A stretch of 64,000 bases of DNA. Origin: Mucilaginibacter cryoferens (lineage in GTDB: Bacteria > Bacteroidota > Bacteroidia > Sphingobacteriales > Sphingobacteriaceae). A program made the position numbers and the translations under genes. Shown here one piece after another: positions 42,941 through 52,991 of the stretch. The DNA is taken from contig NZ_JACHCR010000031.1 of NCBI RefSeq assembly GCF_014205845.1, positions 1 to 64,000 of the forward strand. Reading direction: 5' to 3'. The notes beneath the pieces were generated by a model. The model did not search any database and was not told where the DNA came from. It saw only the letters and a list, made by a program, of their open reading frames with translations. Positions within the stretch are counted from its first letter, which is position 1. Each line of letters starts with the position of its first letter.

Positions 42941-44410
42941 TTACTTCACAACTAACTGGGTGACCGACAGGTATAAACTTTGAGGAAAAGACACCATCTG
43001 TTTTTTTAGTTTTTTTGGCATATATTTCCACGGAAATTCAGTAAGTGGCTTTGCTGATAACTGCCTTTTAGGGACCTCACCTTCTTTGAGGTTTGGTAAA
43101 TTATCGGAGCCTACTATACCGTCAACAAACCTGTTATTTACAAAGAATGTTTGCTTATACTTCTGGGGCGATTGGCTAAAAACGCCTGAATTTTTACCGG
43201 TATAATCAAAATAATTGTCCTCAAAATAAAGATTTACCGGCTTACCATCCATATCCACAATCTCGGTAGTATATTGTTTACCTGAATCATTGTAAAATAT
43301 ATTCCCTTTTATAATTGTGCTATCAGTAACGCCGGCAAAATTGAACAACCGCTTGCGTTTCAAACCATCATTTACACTCAAATTATATTGGATAATATTA
43401 CCGACGGTCTTCACATTATCTTTATTAATCACATCTGATATTACCAACACAAAGCCACCATCGTTATCATGGCTATAATTATATTGAATAGTAGTATTGC
43501 GGCAATTGCCATCAACATCAAACGATTGCCCATCATTGGCCCAATTCTCATTTTTGGTATAGGCTACTTCATTATATTGAATGAGTGTATGATCACTGCT
43601 GTGCGGCCAGATTGCTACCGCGTTATCAACCGCACGGGCACGGGTATGAAATAGTTTATTATGCTCAACCAAAGCCGTGTCAAAGGCTTTTATAACTATC
43701 CCATCACCTCCAATATCTTTTAGTATACTGTTGCGGATGACCAGATCTCTGTTGGGGAACCAATTGCTACGGACGCCAAAAGTACCGTTGCCCCGAATGC
43801 CGTTACGGTCAACCCGTTCCAGGGTGCAGTCTTCAATGAGCAGATGCTCAATATTACTGTGGACCGGACCCTGGCAATCCCAAAATATCCCACATCCTTC
43901 TGCTGTGCCTTTTTTGTTATCGCCATTGATATCATGGATATACAAGTGTGCAAGCCGGATATTATGCAAGGTACCAATATTTTCGGCTAGAATACGTACA
44001 CCTGTGGGGCCTGTCTTTTGGAAAACAACGCTACGATCAAAGTTTGATAATGCCAGGTATTCCACCACAATATGCTGGACATTTTTAATCAGCAAGGCAT
44101 CCCTAAAATGCCCCGCGGCCTTAATTTCAGGTAAAGCACCTTTGCCATAGGCACTAAAAACAACAGGCTTGTCAGGCATACCAGACCCTGTTGGCAACAA
44201 TTGTCCTTCCCAAATCTCATCCCGTTTAAACAAGATGCTGTCACCTGCCGCAAAACTATGATCGTTCACTTTGGTTAATGATTGCCATGCTTTCATGCTG
44301 CTAAGTCCATCGTTAGCATCGTTACCAATTTTGCTATCAACATAATAAGTTTTACCTAACGCACACAGCACGTTACATCCTAAAATCAACATTGTCATTA
44401 TCTTTCTCAT
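42941..44410 (-). CDS. Secreted right-handed parallel beta-helix protein (possible polysaccharide lyase)
   Basis: 489 residues, signal peptide ending near 'LCALGKTYYVD'. The opening 'DSKIGNDANDGLSSMKAWQS' and Asn/Asp-rich repeats ('IQYNYSHDNDGGFVLVISD') mark a pectate-lyase-like right-handed beta helix. It shares its N-terminal pattern with the beta-helix lipoprotein at 52992-54533, so the two are paralogues. It is in the GH2-betahelix-GH105 run. Lyase activity is a reasonable but unproven guess; glycosidase or epimerase beta helices also exist. Confidence 0.85.
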   Translation of the reverse strand: MRKIMTMLILGCNVLCALGKTYYVDSKIGNDANDGLSSMKAWQSLTKVNDHSFAAGDSILFKRDEIWEGQLLPTGSGMPDKPVVFSAYGKGALPEIKAAGHFRDALLIKNVQHIVVEYLALSNFDRSVVFQKTGPTGVRILAENIGTLHNIRLAHLYIHDINGDNKKGTAEGCGIFWDCQGPVHSNIEHLLIEDCTLERVDRNGIRGNGTFGVRSNWFPNRDLVIRNSILKDIGGDGIVIKAFDTALVEHNKLFHTRARAVDNAVAIWPHSSDHTLIQYNEVAYTKNENWANDGQSFDVDGNCRNTTIQYNYSHDNDGGFVLVISDVINKDNVKTVGNIIQYNLSVNDGLKRKRLFNFAGVTDSTIIKGNIFYNDSGKQYTTEIVDMDGKPVNLYFEDNYFDYTGKNSGVFSQSPQKYKQTFFVNNRFVDGIVGSDNLPNLKEGEVPKRQLSAKPLTEFPWKYMPKKLKKQMVSFPQSLYLSVTQLVVK

Positions 44411-44435
44411 CCTGTTAAAATTAATATTTTGTTAT

Positions 44436-46490
44436 TTATTTCAAGGTCCACTCACATGAATCTTCCAATATATTGCTGCCAGCACCACCCCGCACTTCAA
44501 TTTTGTTAAGACCCTTTTTAAGCCTGATATTTTCCCATTTAATAATATGCAATTGATCGGGAGACGCACTTTTTAACACCGCTCCATTCACGATAAGTTG
44601 CACATTTAAAACTGTGCTATATATCTTTATGGTTGTTAATGATTGATGCCTGTCAATGTTGCGGCGATCGGTAATATACAACATGGGAGCATTGTTCCAA
44701 TTGGCTTTATAAAAGTAGAAAGCATCTTTTTTAACACTCCTATCATAAGTAACCAATCCTTTATCATTAATTCCGGCCGCATCGCCTTCTTTTCGTATAG
44801 ACGACCCAAAATCAGCCAGCGCCCAAACGAATTTAGCCCAAATAAAAGACCTTTTATTTAACTCCTGCCAGTTAGCTTCGTGATAGCGGGTTTGCCATTC
44901 TTCGGGGTGAAATTTTCCGTCAGTCACGGGTTTTTCATCGCTCTCGGTATGCTTAAAGGGGCTTCCGCCAGCTCCATACTCACTTACGGCAAAAGGCTTT
45001 CCAGGGAATAAGCGATGGGTGTTGTCAGCCCAGGTGCCAATCTGCTTAAATTCACCGTCGTACCAGCCATAATATTTATTCCAGGCAATCAAATCAGATA
45101 CATCGTTGAATCTATCATTATCTAAAAAACTGGCACATGCAGTAAGCCTTGAAGGATCTTCCTTTTTAGACAGGCTATTCAATTGGCTTAAAAAAGGCAC
45201 CGGATCATCATGATCCAGTTTCAATTCATTAAACAATCCCCAAAACAAAATAGAAGGATGGTTATAGTTTTGCCTGATCATCTCGGTAAGAACTTGCTTT
45301 ACTTGCTCTTCCAACGCCTCGTTTTTGATATAGCCATCGCCGCTATAGCCTCCGGGCCCTACAAATGGAATCTCCGACCAAACAATCAGGCCATTTTTAT
45401 CACATAGGTCATAAAAATATTTGCCATGTGGATAATGAGTTAACCGCAAAGCGTTAGCGCCGATTTCTTTGATCAGTTGCATATCTTTGTTGTAATCGTC
45501 AGTATCCAATGCGGATCCTTTGCCTTGAACGTCTTCGTGAAGTCCCACCCCGTGCAGGTCAAGATATTTTCCGTTAAGTGAGAATCCTTTCTCAGCATCC
45601 ACTTGGTAGTACCGGATACCCAGGTGCTGTTTCACTTCGTCAACTAACTGATTATTTTTCAGTAGTTTTATGGTAGCTGTGTACAAGTATGGACTTGTTT
45701 TACCATTCCAAAAATGGGGTTTTTTGATTTTAATGGTTTGGGTTGATTGCCTGTCATCTGTAATTCCCTCCTCTGCCGAGCCTACGATGCACTGGTCGGC
45801 ATCTCTGATCTCAGTTCTTACCTCAAATTTAGCCGCATCGCTGAGGGATAATTTAGACAAAATATCGATAGTGGCAGATGCAGCAGATATGTCCTTTGGT
45901 GTAAGATAAACGCCGGGGGAAGCATAATCCAGCGGGGATATACAGTTTTTTGAAGTAACCAATAATGAAACAGGGCGATGAATGCCGCCGTATACATTAA
46001 AATCACCGCATAAGGGTAAAACATCATTGCGAATTGCATTGCTGACCTGAATCTCAATAGTATTTAACGTACCGGGGATAACAAAATTGGTAATCTCTAC
46101 GCAAAAGGCGGTATATCCGCCTCTATGTTCAGCTACAAAATGACAGTTCACAAATACCGATGCAACAGAATTTGCACCTTCAAAATATAAGAACAAGCGC
46201 TTATCTTTCCACCGGGTATTCACCTGGAAACTTTTTTCGTAAATACCGGTTTCTCGTTTGTAATTAATGTTTCCAAGCAATACATCTTTTGCGTTCCAGG
46301 TATGCGGTAAGGTAACATTGATCTTTTCGGGCTGTTTCCTTACGTCATAAGCCAAGTGAAACTTCCACCCTTGATTAAAGTTGATGTTTTTACGCACATT
46401 GTTCGACCGCAATTCATCAATCTTTGCAAAAGACTGCGTGGACACAAACAGTAAAAGAAGGAAGAAATATTTCAACGATTGTCTATTCAT
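44436..46490 (-). CDS. Glycoside hydrolase family 2 (beta-galactosidase/beta-glucuronidase-like)
   Basis: 684 residues with signal peptide. The order is sugar-binding jelly roll (~30-190), immunoglobulin-like domain (~200-295) and TIM barrel (~300-600). The acid/base is Glu422 in 'LFWGLFNELKLD' and the nucleophile is Glu504 in 'PFAVSEYGAGGS'. 'LHGVGLHEDVQGKG' is the usual barrel entry motif. It removes beta-linked galactose or glucuronic acid residues from oligosaccharides. First gene of the run GH2-betahelix-GH105, upstream of a ruined fucosidase. Confidence 0.94.
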   Translation of the reverse strand: MNRQSLKYFFLLLLFVSTQSFAKIDELRSNNVRKNINFNQGWKFHLAYDVRKQPEKINVTLPHTWNAKDVLLGNINYKRETGIYEKSFQVNTRWKDKRLFLYFEGANSVASVFVNCHFVAEHRGGYTAFCVEITNFVIPGTLNTIEIQVSNAIRNDVLPLCGDFNVYGGIHRPVSLLVTSKNCISPLDYASPGVYLTPKDISAASATIDILSKLSLSDAAKFEVRTEIRDADQCIVGSAEEGITDDRQSTQTIKIKKPHFWNGKTSPYLYTATIKLLKNNQLVDEVKQHLGIRYYQVDAEKGFSLNGKYLDLHGVGLHEDVQGKGSALDTDDYNKDMQLIKEIGANALRLTHYPHGKYFYDLCDKNGLIVWSEIPFVGPGGYSGDGYIKNEALEEQVKQVLTEMIRQNYNHPSILFWGLFNELKLDHDDPVPFLSQLNSLSKKEDPSRLTACASFLDNDRFNDVSDLIAWNKYYGWYDGEFKQIGTWADNTHRLFPGKPFAVSEYGAGGSPFKHTESDEKPVTDGKFHPEEWQTRYHEANWQELNKRSFIWAKFVWALADFGSSIRKEGDAAGINDKGLVTYDRSVKKDAFYFYKANWNNAPMLYITDRRNIDRHQSLTTIKIYSTVLNVQLIVNGAVLKSASPDQLHIIKWENIRLKKGLNKIEVRGGAGSNILEDSCEWTLK

Positions 46491-46551
46491 AAAAAAGTAA
46501 GAAGGAATAACCCGATTATTAAAATTCCGGGAGGTATTATTTGGTTATCTG

Positions 46552-47208
46552 TTAATTTTTAATTTTCACAACTGACACTGCAATCATTAAGTAGCCCTGC
46601 CGGCAATAAGGTTGGCTTGAACCGTGAAGCCGCACATGCCTTGTAGTAATCTGCTTAAAAAGGATGATACATCTGCAACCAACTGTTGTACCCATAGCGA
46701 TGCCTTTCCATGCACCCGCATCATCATATTGCAACCTGAATTTTTAATCCGCTGCCCGTCACTAATATTCTCCCATAGTTGCAACAGGTTAAAAGTAACC
46801 GGCATTTTTGATTTAAATTCTATACTGACAGAAGACTAGTAAACTTAGAAGGGCACAGATGAAATCCATCATGGTACTTGGCGGTGATGATCAACTATTA
46901 AAAAACATTTCTTTAACTGTCTTTACCCATTGCCCCGCGTCAGGCTTTCTGGAGTTAAACCGTGCTATAACTTCCTTTCCGTCTCCCCGTTGTTCATTGG
47001 TGAAAGTGTTAATACCGAAATGAAAAAATGCGGTCAATTCTAATTGCTGCCAGCGGAGCTGCCTTGGCGATGGCCGTACATCTGGCGCTTTTTTAACAAT
47101 ATCGCGTTCGGAATCACCGGACCGTATTACAACAAAGTTTTTGTTTTGAGCCCTGGCACTTATCGCCAGGGTCATTAAAAAAAGGATCACGTTAACGCAT
47201 TTCTTCAT
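46552..47208 (-). pseudogene. GH29 alpha-L-fucosidase, internally deleted and frameshifted
   Basis: The 5' end is intact: signal peptide, then 'VRPSPRQLRWQQLELTAFFH' and 'FGINTFTNEQRGDGKE', the standard GH29 N-terminus. The frame breaks near 46895; another frame resumes with 'LIITAKYHDGFHLCPSKF', the GH29 'TAKHHDGF' block. After ~46845 the sequence jumps to C-terminal domain pieces: 'PVTFNLLQLWENISDGQRI' in one frame and 'LQYDDAGAWKGIAMGTTVG' in another. Most of the catalytic barrel, with its nucleophile Asp, has been deleted. The enzyme cannot function. Confidence 0.8.
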
Positions 47209-47279
47209 AGGTTATACAAATATTATCAAAAAGCGCCCGCCCCTTTGCCCGGGCAGGACATTTAACAAATCAATCACCA

Positions 47280-47448
47280 AACTTTAACTAAAACCAGACC
47301 GGGTATTAGTTAAAATTTGGATTACGCGGCACTGGGATGAATAAGTGACGCTATGCCATTCCTAAGTTGGTCAGGCCGGTATCGGGTTTGAGTTTATCAA
47401 AGCGATACCCGCCTTTATCCCTTCTTTCTTTATCAGCTTGCCAAATCG
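47280..47448 (-). pseudogene. Possible SusD C-terminal remnant behind the intact SusD
   Basis: Directly after the SusD stop one minus-strand frame gives 'QADKERRDKGGYRFDKLKPD', 'TGLTNLGMA', a stop, then 'RHLFIPVPRNPNFN' and a terminal stop. The last segment resembles the 'LFPIPQAEIDLNPN' end typical of SusD proteins. It may be the scar of a second susD lost by recombination. Short, so tentative. Confidence 0.4.
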
Positions 47449-49212
47449 CTACCATCCATACCCTGGCGTTTGTACCAGGTTGGGGTTTCGTTGAAGCTCA
47501 GCCTGTGGAACTGGCCAAACGTATGTAGTAGCTGAGCCAAATTGCCAGGTAAAAGGAAGTATAATGGTGCCCCAGGGTTGCTTTTCCCCCGGATTATTAG
47601 CATACACATCATTATATATGGTACCCCATCTTAGTTCGTCAAAATAGGTAATACCTTCATTGATAAATTCAACTCTGCGCTCATTCCTGATCCGCAGTCT
47701 TAGATCAGATTGGCCGGCAACCATAGTTGCGGCATTTGAATTTAGTAAAGCTACACCTGCCCTGGCCCTTACCAAGTTTACAAGTGGAACTGCATCTGCG
47801 GTTTGGCCTTGCTCATTTAAAGCTTCAGCCCACATCAATAATACATCAGCATAGCGTATCAGGGGGAAATTCAGCGGTTGCGCATTCCGTCCGCCAGTTG
47901 CCGGTATTTCCGCGTTGCCCTCTGCAACAAATTTACGGTGCAGGTAAACCGGGGTACCTGTCATGTCTGTTTGCAGGTCTCCACTAGCCGCCGCACGATA
48001 AGGCCAGCGCCAGGTCAGCGTTGCATTATTTGCCCCAAAAACGCCGTTATAAATTGAATAGGGTGTAATTACACTAACGGCTAAACGAGGGTCGCGATTG
48101 GCATAGGCCTGTGCAATTCTTGTCTCGTTCCCCGTAGGTAAATACAAACTCATCTGGGCGCCCCTTGCTGTAGCGGCGGCAATTTCACTCGCGGTTAAGT
48201 TATTCCTCAAAAAGAATACTTCTCGTTGGACAGGTGTGAGTGCACTGTAACCCGGTAAAACAGTATCCCAATTAAACGCGGAACCGTCTGCGTTTTGATA
48301 GAGATCAACTTCATTGGGCGGCACCACATAATTATCCCAGCATGAACCATAAGATGAACGGCTACCGCAAAACCATTGCATTGTGCCACCATTGCCCACA
48401 ATTGCTATATTTTGTATAGCGAATATCATTTCACTGCATTGCTGATTGGCCTGTTTAAACAAAGTATAATAATTAGAAAACAACCCGTAACCTGCATTTT
48501 GTACCTGTTGAAAATCAGCGGCCGCCAGATCATATTTTTGCATGTATAAATAGGCTTTACCACGTAACGCATACGCAGCGCCTTTGGTAACATGTCCGTA
48601 ATTGGCATTGCCCGCACTATAAATAGCAGGCAAATTAGGCTCATTTATAGCATCTGTTAAATCAGTAACAACCTGGTTCCATACTTCGGCTTCCGTATTA
48701 CGCGGCTTGTTGGCCTGGGCTGGGGTTGTATAAGTTAAATACATAGGCACCCCTTTATAAAGCTGGTTTAACTTCATATAAAAATACGCCCTTAAAAATT
48801 TGGCTTCGGCTACATACTTTGCTTTTTTAATAGCTGTAGATGGCGATTTTAAAGGAATATTGGTAATTGCATCGTTTGCACGCTGGATACCTTCATAAAG
48901 ATTTTTCCAGTAATCTGCATATATGGCATCATTTGCGGTTGAAGAGCCATTAAGTAAGTTTACCGCACCTCTTGCCTGGGTGCTAGAACCAAGCTGGTCT
49001 AACATAAACAGCTCTTCCCCGCTATCGCCACTGGTATTTTGCCCTAAACGCAGGGCCTGGTAAACCCCGGCCATCCCTAAGTCGGTCAGGTTATCGTTTG
49101 TCCACATGGTTGTGGATGATATTGCTGTGTAGGGGGTTAGATCAAGCAAGTTCTTTTTACAGCCGCTCGCTAATATTAAACCCGCTAGTAATATGATCGT
49201 GTTTCTTTTCAT
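47449..49212 (-). CDS. SusD/RagB-family outer-membrane lipoprotein (PUL 2)
   Basis: 587 residues, lipobox 'LASGC' (Cys18). 'TVAEAKFLRAYFYMKLNQLY' -like core and 'KGVPMYL', 'FPLIRYADVLLMWAEALNEQ', 'NERRVEFINEGITYFDELRW' and the terminal 'PVPQAELQRNPNLVQTPGY' are diagnostic. It caps the SusC at 49224-52544, whose stop is 11 bp upstream. Expected to bind the glycan targeted by PUL 2. Confidence 0.96.
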   Translation of the reverse strand: MKRNTIILLAGLILASGCKKNLLDLTPYTAISSTTMWTNDNLTDLGMAGVYQALRLGQNTSGDSGEELFMLDQLGSSTQARGAVNLLNGSSTANDAIYADYWKNLYEGIQRANDAITNIPLKSPSTAIKKAKYVAEAKFLRAYFYMKLNQLYKGVPMYLTYTTPAQANKPRNTEAEVWNQVVTDLTDAINEPNLPAIYSAGNANYGHVTKGAAYALRGKAYLYMQKYDLAAADFQQVQNAGYGLFSNYYTLFKQANQQCSEMIFAIQNIAIVGNGGTMQWFCGSRSSYGSCWDNYVVPPNEVDLYQNADGSAFNWDTVLPGYSALTPVQREVFFLRNNLTASEIAAATARGAQMSLYLPTGNETRIAQAYANRDPRLAVSVITPYSIYNGVFGANNATLTWRWPYRAAASGDLQTDMTGTPVYLHRKFVAEGNAEIPATGGRNAQPLNFPLIRYADVLLMWAEALNEQGQTADAVPLVNLVRARAGVALLNSNAATMVAGQSDLRLRIRNERRVEFINEGITYFDELRWGTIYNDVYANNPGEKQPWGTIILPFTWQFGSATTYVWPVPQAELQRNPNLVQTPGYGW

Positions 49213-49223
49213 GATATTAATAT

Positions 49224-52200
49224 TTAAAAGGTAGCATTTAAACCTCCAGAAAACTGGCGTAAAGTTGGATAACTGAAACCACCACCAATTTCGGGATCTA
49301 ACCCTGGCACATAGTTGGTAATTGTAAATAAGTTATCAGCCGAAACGAATATCCGTAGCCTGCTCATTCCCAATTTTTTCACAATGGAATTTGAAAAAGT
49401 ATACCCTATCTGCGCGTTCTTTAATTTAACGTAAGATGCGTTATACAGGTAAAAGTTACTTGGTAGTGAAAGGTCCTGCGGGTCATTGATATTATTGGTT
49501 AAACGTGGATATTTGGCGTTGAGGTTGTTTAACGGATCTGAAGGGTTTGCCACATCATAATAATAGTGATTATTAGCTATCAGGGTACTTATCGAATGGC
49601 CGGTGCCAACATAGGAGTTAGTATACCCCCCTTGCGCTAAATAATTATAGGCTCCAAAACTCCCCGCCCACATCATTGAAAGATCAACACCTTTATAGGA
49701 GAAATTAAATTGCAGGCCCCCGGTATATTTGGGTATCGGCGACTTTGATGATAGTCTTTGATCACTGGTGCCGCCATATACTCCATCACCATTAACATCT
49801 GCAAAAATTAATTCTCCATAGTAAAGATTGCTCGGACCAATTGTACTGTTTGGTTTGAATGTATAGCCCGCAGCGATCATTGCTTTCACCCAATCCATAT
49901 CCTTAGTCGTCCGAATCATCCCGTCTTTAGGCCCGCCATTTTTATTTACGCTTCCATCTCCGTTAAAATAAGAACCTGAGCCTTTGTAAGTTTGATATAG
50001 GTAAAAGGAATTGTAGGCATGCCCCTGCACTACGGCATTATTACCAGAAATACTTGCAACCTGGCTAATGTTTGAATAATCAGAATTTAAAGCGCCTTTA
50101 TAGCTTGTAAGCCTGTTGAAATTATAAGCGAAGTTTCCGCTGATGTTGTAAACAAAACCGCCTATGTGGTCGTGGAAATTCAAGGCTATTTCAACACCTT
50201 TGTTTTCCATAGAGCCTATATTAACTACCGGAGCGCTGGCGGTGCCGGCAGTCAAAGGTATAGGGGGGGCATACAAAATACCGGTTGTTAATTTACGGTA
50301 CACGTCCAGGTCAACACTTAATCTATCGTGAAATAACCCACCCTCTAATCCTATATTAGTCAGGGATGTTTTCTCCCATTGAATATTGGGGTTACTAAAG
50401 GTTTGTATATTTAAACCATTTACCTGTACGCCATTAAACGCGTATGATGTGGCGCCATAGGTAGACTGATAGTTATAAAGCCCAACCTGATTGCTTGAAT
50501 AGCTCTCGCTGTTAACCGCGTTTGAGCTAAGCACATTGTTGCCTGTTATGCCCCATGAGGCCTTGAGCTTTAAATTACTTACCGTATTATTTATATTTTG
50601 CATAAACGGTTCCTGAGATAATCGCCAGCCGGCAGCAAAGGCCGGGAAGAAACCCCAACGGTCGTTAGGCGCGAATTTTGAAGAACCATCATTCCTGAAA
50701 ACTGCTTCAAACAGGTATTTTTGTTTGTAATTATAATCCAGGCGACCGAAGAATGACCTTAATCCATAATCAAGTTGATCTCCATTAGCCGATGTAGGAG
50801 TAGTTACCGAATTTAAAGTATAGATTGATGGATCTATAATTCCCGCTTTAGTAACGTTAAAGTAATAGAAGTTATAATAATTTTGTTCAAAACCAGCCAG
50901 TACCTCTAAATTATGTTTTTTTGCAATGGTTGTACTGTATTTTAATACCGAATTAAATGTTGTTTGGTAATATTTATTAAAATCATAGTAAGATGTTGAA
51001 TTAGTCAACGCCCCCGGCGGAGCACTTTGCACACCCGTTGCCAGGTTCCACTTACCATATTGTGGCGGCGCACTGTTATCTTCCTGGGAAATCACCTGGT
51101 AATTAAACTTGTTTTCCCAGGTCAGACCCTTGATGATGTTAAAATTGGCGAAAAATGTCGTATTAACCCTTGATTGTGAATTGCGTCCTTGTGTTTCGAG
51201 CAAATAAGCCAATATGTTATTTGCTGTTGGCGATTCGTCCGGCGCTGAAGGATAGCCAAATTGGCCGTTATAATACGGGTAAACACCCGGAGTAGTTTGG
51301 TTTAAATAAGTAAATGCCGTTGAAACATTACCCAACTTATAGGTCTGCAAAGACGCAAATGTCTGGGTGCCAATAGTTAAAAACTTGGCAACCTTTGATT
51401 GCAGATTTATCCTGAACTGATATTCATCAGAACCGGTATTAGGCATTGCGCCTGGCTCATGCAGATAACCTGCTGATAAAAGGTACTGTGAATTATCAGA
51501 GCCGCCGCTAACTGATATATTATGATCCTGCGACAGATAGTTTTTAAATATCACGTTTGTCCAGTTGGTGTTAGGATAAGCAACATAATTAGGCACCCCG
51601 ATAGGATTTAAGCCATTGGGATTGGCGTTTGCTTGTTGCCATGCTGTAATGTCAGAAGCAGCATATGCCGGAGAACTGCCTGTATTAGCCGCACCTTGGT
51701 TGGCAAGTTGCATAGTTGTAATGTAGTCGCTCACAAATGACGGCACAAGACTGGGCCTGCTTTGTGAAACGATGCCACTGTATGTAATAGAAGTTTTGCT
51801 TTTGCTACCTTTTTTTGTAGTGATCAATATAACACCATTAGCAGCCCTTGAACCATATATCGATGCAGATGCAGCATCCTTCAATACCGAAACACTTTCA
51901 ATGTCAATCGGGTTTATATCGTTTATTGTGGGAGTTAATACCCCATCAACAACATACAGCGGTGTAGTGCTATTTAAAGTTCCCTGGCCCCTTATCAATA
52001 TACTTGCACCATCGGAGCCGGGCTGGCCCGATGACTGATGTATATAGGCCCCGGGGATCAACCCGGTAAGGGCTTGTGAAACGTTAGATAAAGGTCTGTC
52101 TTGAAGTTCTTTTGAACCGATCGCGGATACTGAACCTATAACATTTACCTTTTTTTGAACGCCGTAACCTACCACAACAACATCATTCAGATTATTGCTT

Positions 52201-52544
52201 TGTGCGGTTAATACAACCTCCATCACCGTGTTGCCCGACACCGCTTTCTCCTGCGCCACAAAACCAATGTATGAAAATACCAGCACCGCGGCATTATCGG
52301 TAACGGCAATATTGTAAACACCATTGCTGTTGGTTACGGTTCCGTTTGCGGTACCTTTTATTTTCACACTAACACCGGGCAATAATTCGCCCTGGTTGCT
52401 TTTTACCGTTCCGGTAATTTTTCTCAACTGGGCATACGCCCCGGATACCATTAGGGTAAGCAATGCCAACACAGTAAAGGTCTTTCTAAATAATCTTTTT
52501 GAAGGTATCGAACAACACCTATTATATAAGTAAAATATATCCAT
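49224..52544 (-). CDS. SusC/RagA TonB-dependent transporter (PUL 2)
   Basis: 1106 residues. A somewhat long signal region (~1-38, 'LFRKTFTVLALLTLMVSGAY') precedes the carboxypeptidase-like domain ('ITGTVKSNQGELLPGVSVKI'), the 'NDVVVVGYGVQKKVNVIGS' TonB-box region, a plug ('LYVVDGVLTPTINDINPIDI') and the beta barrel ending 'RQFSGGLNATF'. No STN domain, in keeping with control by the HTCS. About 190-220 bp upstream lies a 22-bp-spaced direct repeat. Confidence 0.96.
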   Translation of the reverse strand: MDIFYLYNRCCSIPSKRLFRKTFTVLALLTLMVSGAYAQLRKITGTVKSNQGELLPGVSVKIKGTANGTVTNSNGVYNIAVTDNAAVLVFSYIGFVAQEKAVSGNTVMEVVLTAQSNNLNDVVVVGYGVQKKVNVIGSVSAIGSKELQDRPLSNVSQALTGLIPGAYIHQSSGQPGSDGASILIRGQGTLNSTTPLYVVDGVLTPTINDINPIDIESVSVLKDAASASIYGSRAANGVILITTKKGSKSKTSITYSGIVSQSRPSLVPSFVSDYITTMQLANQGAANTGSSPAYAASDITAWQQANANPNGLNPIGVPNYVAYPNTNWTNVIFKNYLSQDHNISVSGGSDNSQYLLSAGYLHEPGAMPNTGSDEYQFRINLQSKVAKFLTIGTQTFASLQTYKLGNVSTAFTYLNQTTPGVYPYYNGQFGYPSAPDESPTANNILAYLLETQGRNSQSRVNTTFFANFNIIKGLTWENKFNYQVISQEDNSAPPQYGKWNLATGVQSAPPGALTNSTSYYDFNKYYQTTFNSVLKYSTTIAKKHNLEVLAGFEQNYYNFYYFNVTKAGIIDPSIYTLNSVTTPTSANGDQLDYGLRSFFGRLDYNYKQKYLFEAVFRNDGSSKFAPNDRWGFFPAFAAGWRLSQEPFMQNINNTVSNLKLKASWGITGNNVLSSNAVNSESYSSNQVGLYNYQSTYGATSYAFNGVQVNGLNIQTFSNPNIQWEKTSLTNIGLEGGLFHDRLSVDLDVYRKLTTGILYAPPIPLTAGTASAPVVNIGSMENKGVEIALNFHDHIGGFVYNISGNFAYNFNRLTSYKGALNSDYSNISQVASISGNNAVVQGHAYNSFYLYQTYKGSGSYFNGDGSVNKNGGPKDGMIRTTKDMDWVKAMIAAGYTFKPNSTIGPSNLYYGELIFADVNGDGVYGGTSDQRLSSKSPIPKYTGGLQFNFSYKGVDLSMMWAGSFGAYNYLAQGGYTNSYVGTGHSISTLIANNHYYYDVANPSDPLNNLNAKYPRLTNNINDPQDLSLPSNFYLYNASYVKLKNAQIGYTFSNSIVKKLGMSRLRIFVSADNLFTITNYVPGLDPEIGGGFSYPTLRQFSGGLNATF

Positions 52545-52734
52545 TTTTAATTTAATTTATTTAATAATTAAGTAAGGGAATTAATGTAGTATGGTGATCT
52601 TAATTGGCCGCTATAAATTCTGTTCGCGATGAATCTACAACACGCGCCTCGCTTGACCTGTCTAATAATATGTCTGCTCTTTCATAATTTGTTCATTTGG
52701 TTCAGACAAACTTGAAATAATTTAAAGCGAGAGA

Positions 52735-52767
52735 AGGGCGAAAATTCTAACTAAATAGGGCGAAAAT
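52735..52767. promoter_or_regulatory. 22-bp-period direct repeat upstream of PUL 2 susC (candidate HTCS operator)
   Basis: AGGGCGAAAAT at 52735-52745 and again at 52757-52767, i.e. start-to-start 22 bp (two helical turns), as expected for a dimeric AraC-type HTH. A sequence of the same type and spacing is upstream of the beta-helix lipoprotein gene (54599-54630). The remaining upstream region 52545-52932 shows no gene. Confidence 0.5.
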
Positions 52768-52932
52768 CATAAAGAAGCGCTATCGGGGATGTTTGCAAGA
52801 AAAAATTTAAGCCTTCTTGTAATCAAAAAGCACCATCAATCCTTATTATTTTTCGATTTTCTCTGAGAGGGATCGCAAAAGTCTTGACGCGTCAGTAATA
52901 AAATATTATTACAATAAAACATCGGATTTCGG

Positions 52933-52970
52933 GAATCAACTCCTAATTATTGGGGGTTAGGAGTTGATTC
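52933..52970. terminator. Perfect 14-bp hairpin with T-run downstream of the beta-helix lipoprotein gene
   Basis: GAATCAACTCCTAA (52933-52946), a 10-nt loop, then TTAGGAGTTGATTC (52957-52970) followed by TTGG and eight Ts on the plus strand. It lies 22 bp beyond the minus-strand gene's stop. A U-rich tail on the minus strand is weak, so it is a terminator for either strand or an mRNA 3'-end stabiliser. Confidence 0.65.
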
Positions 52971-52991
52971 TTGGATTTTTTTTGAATATTA

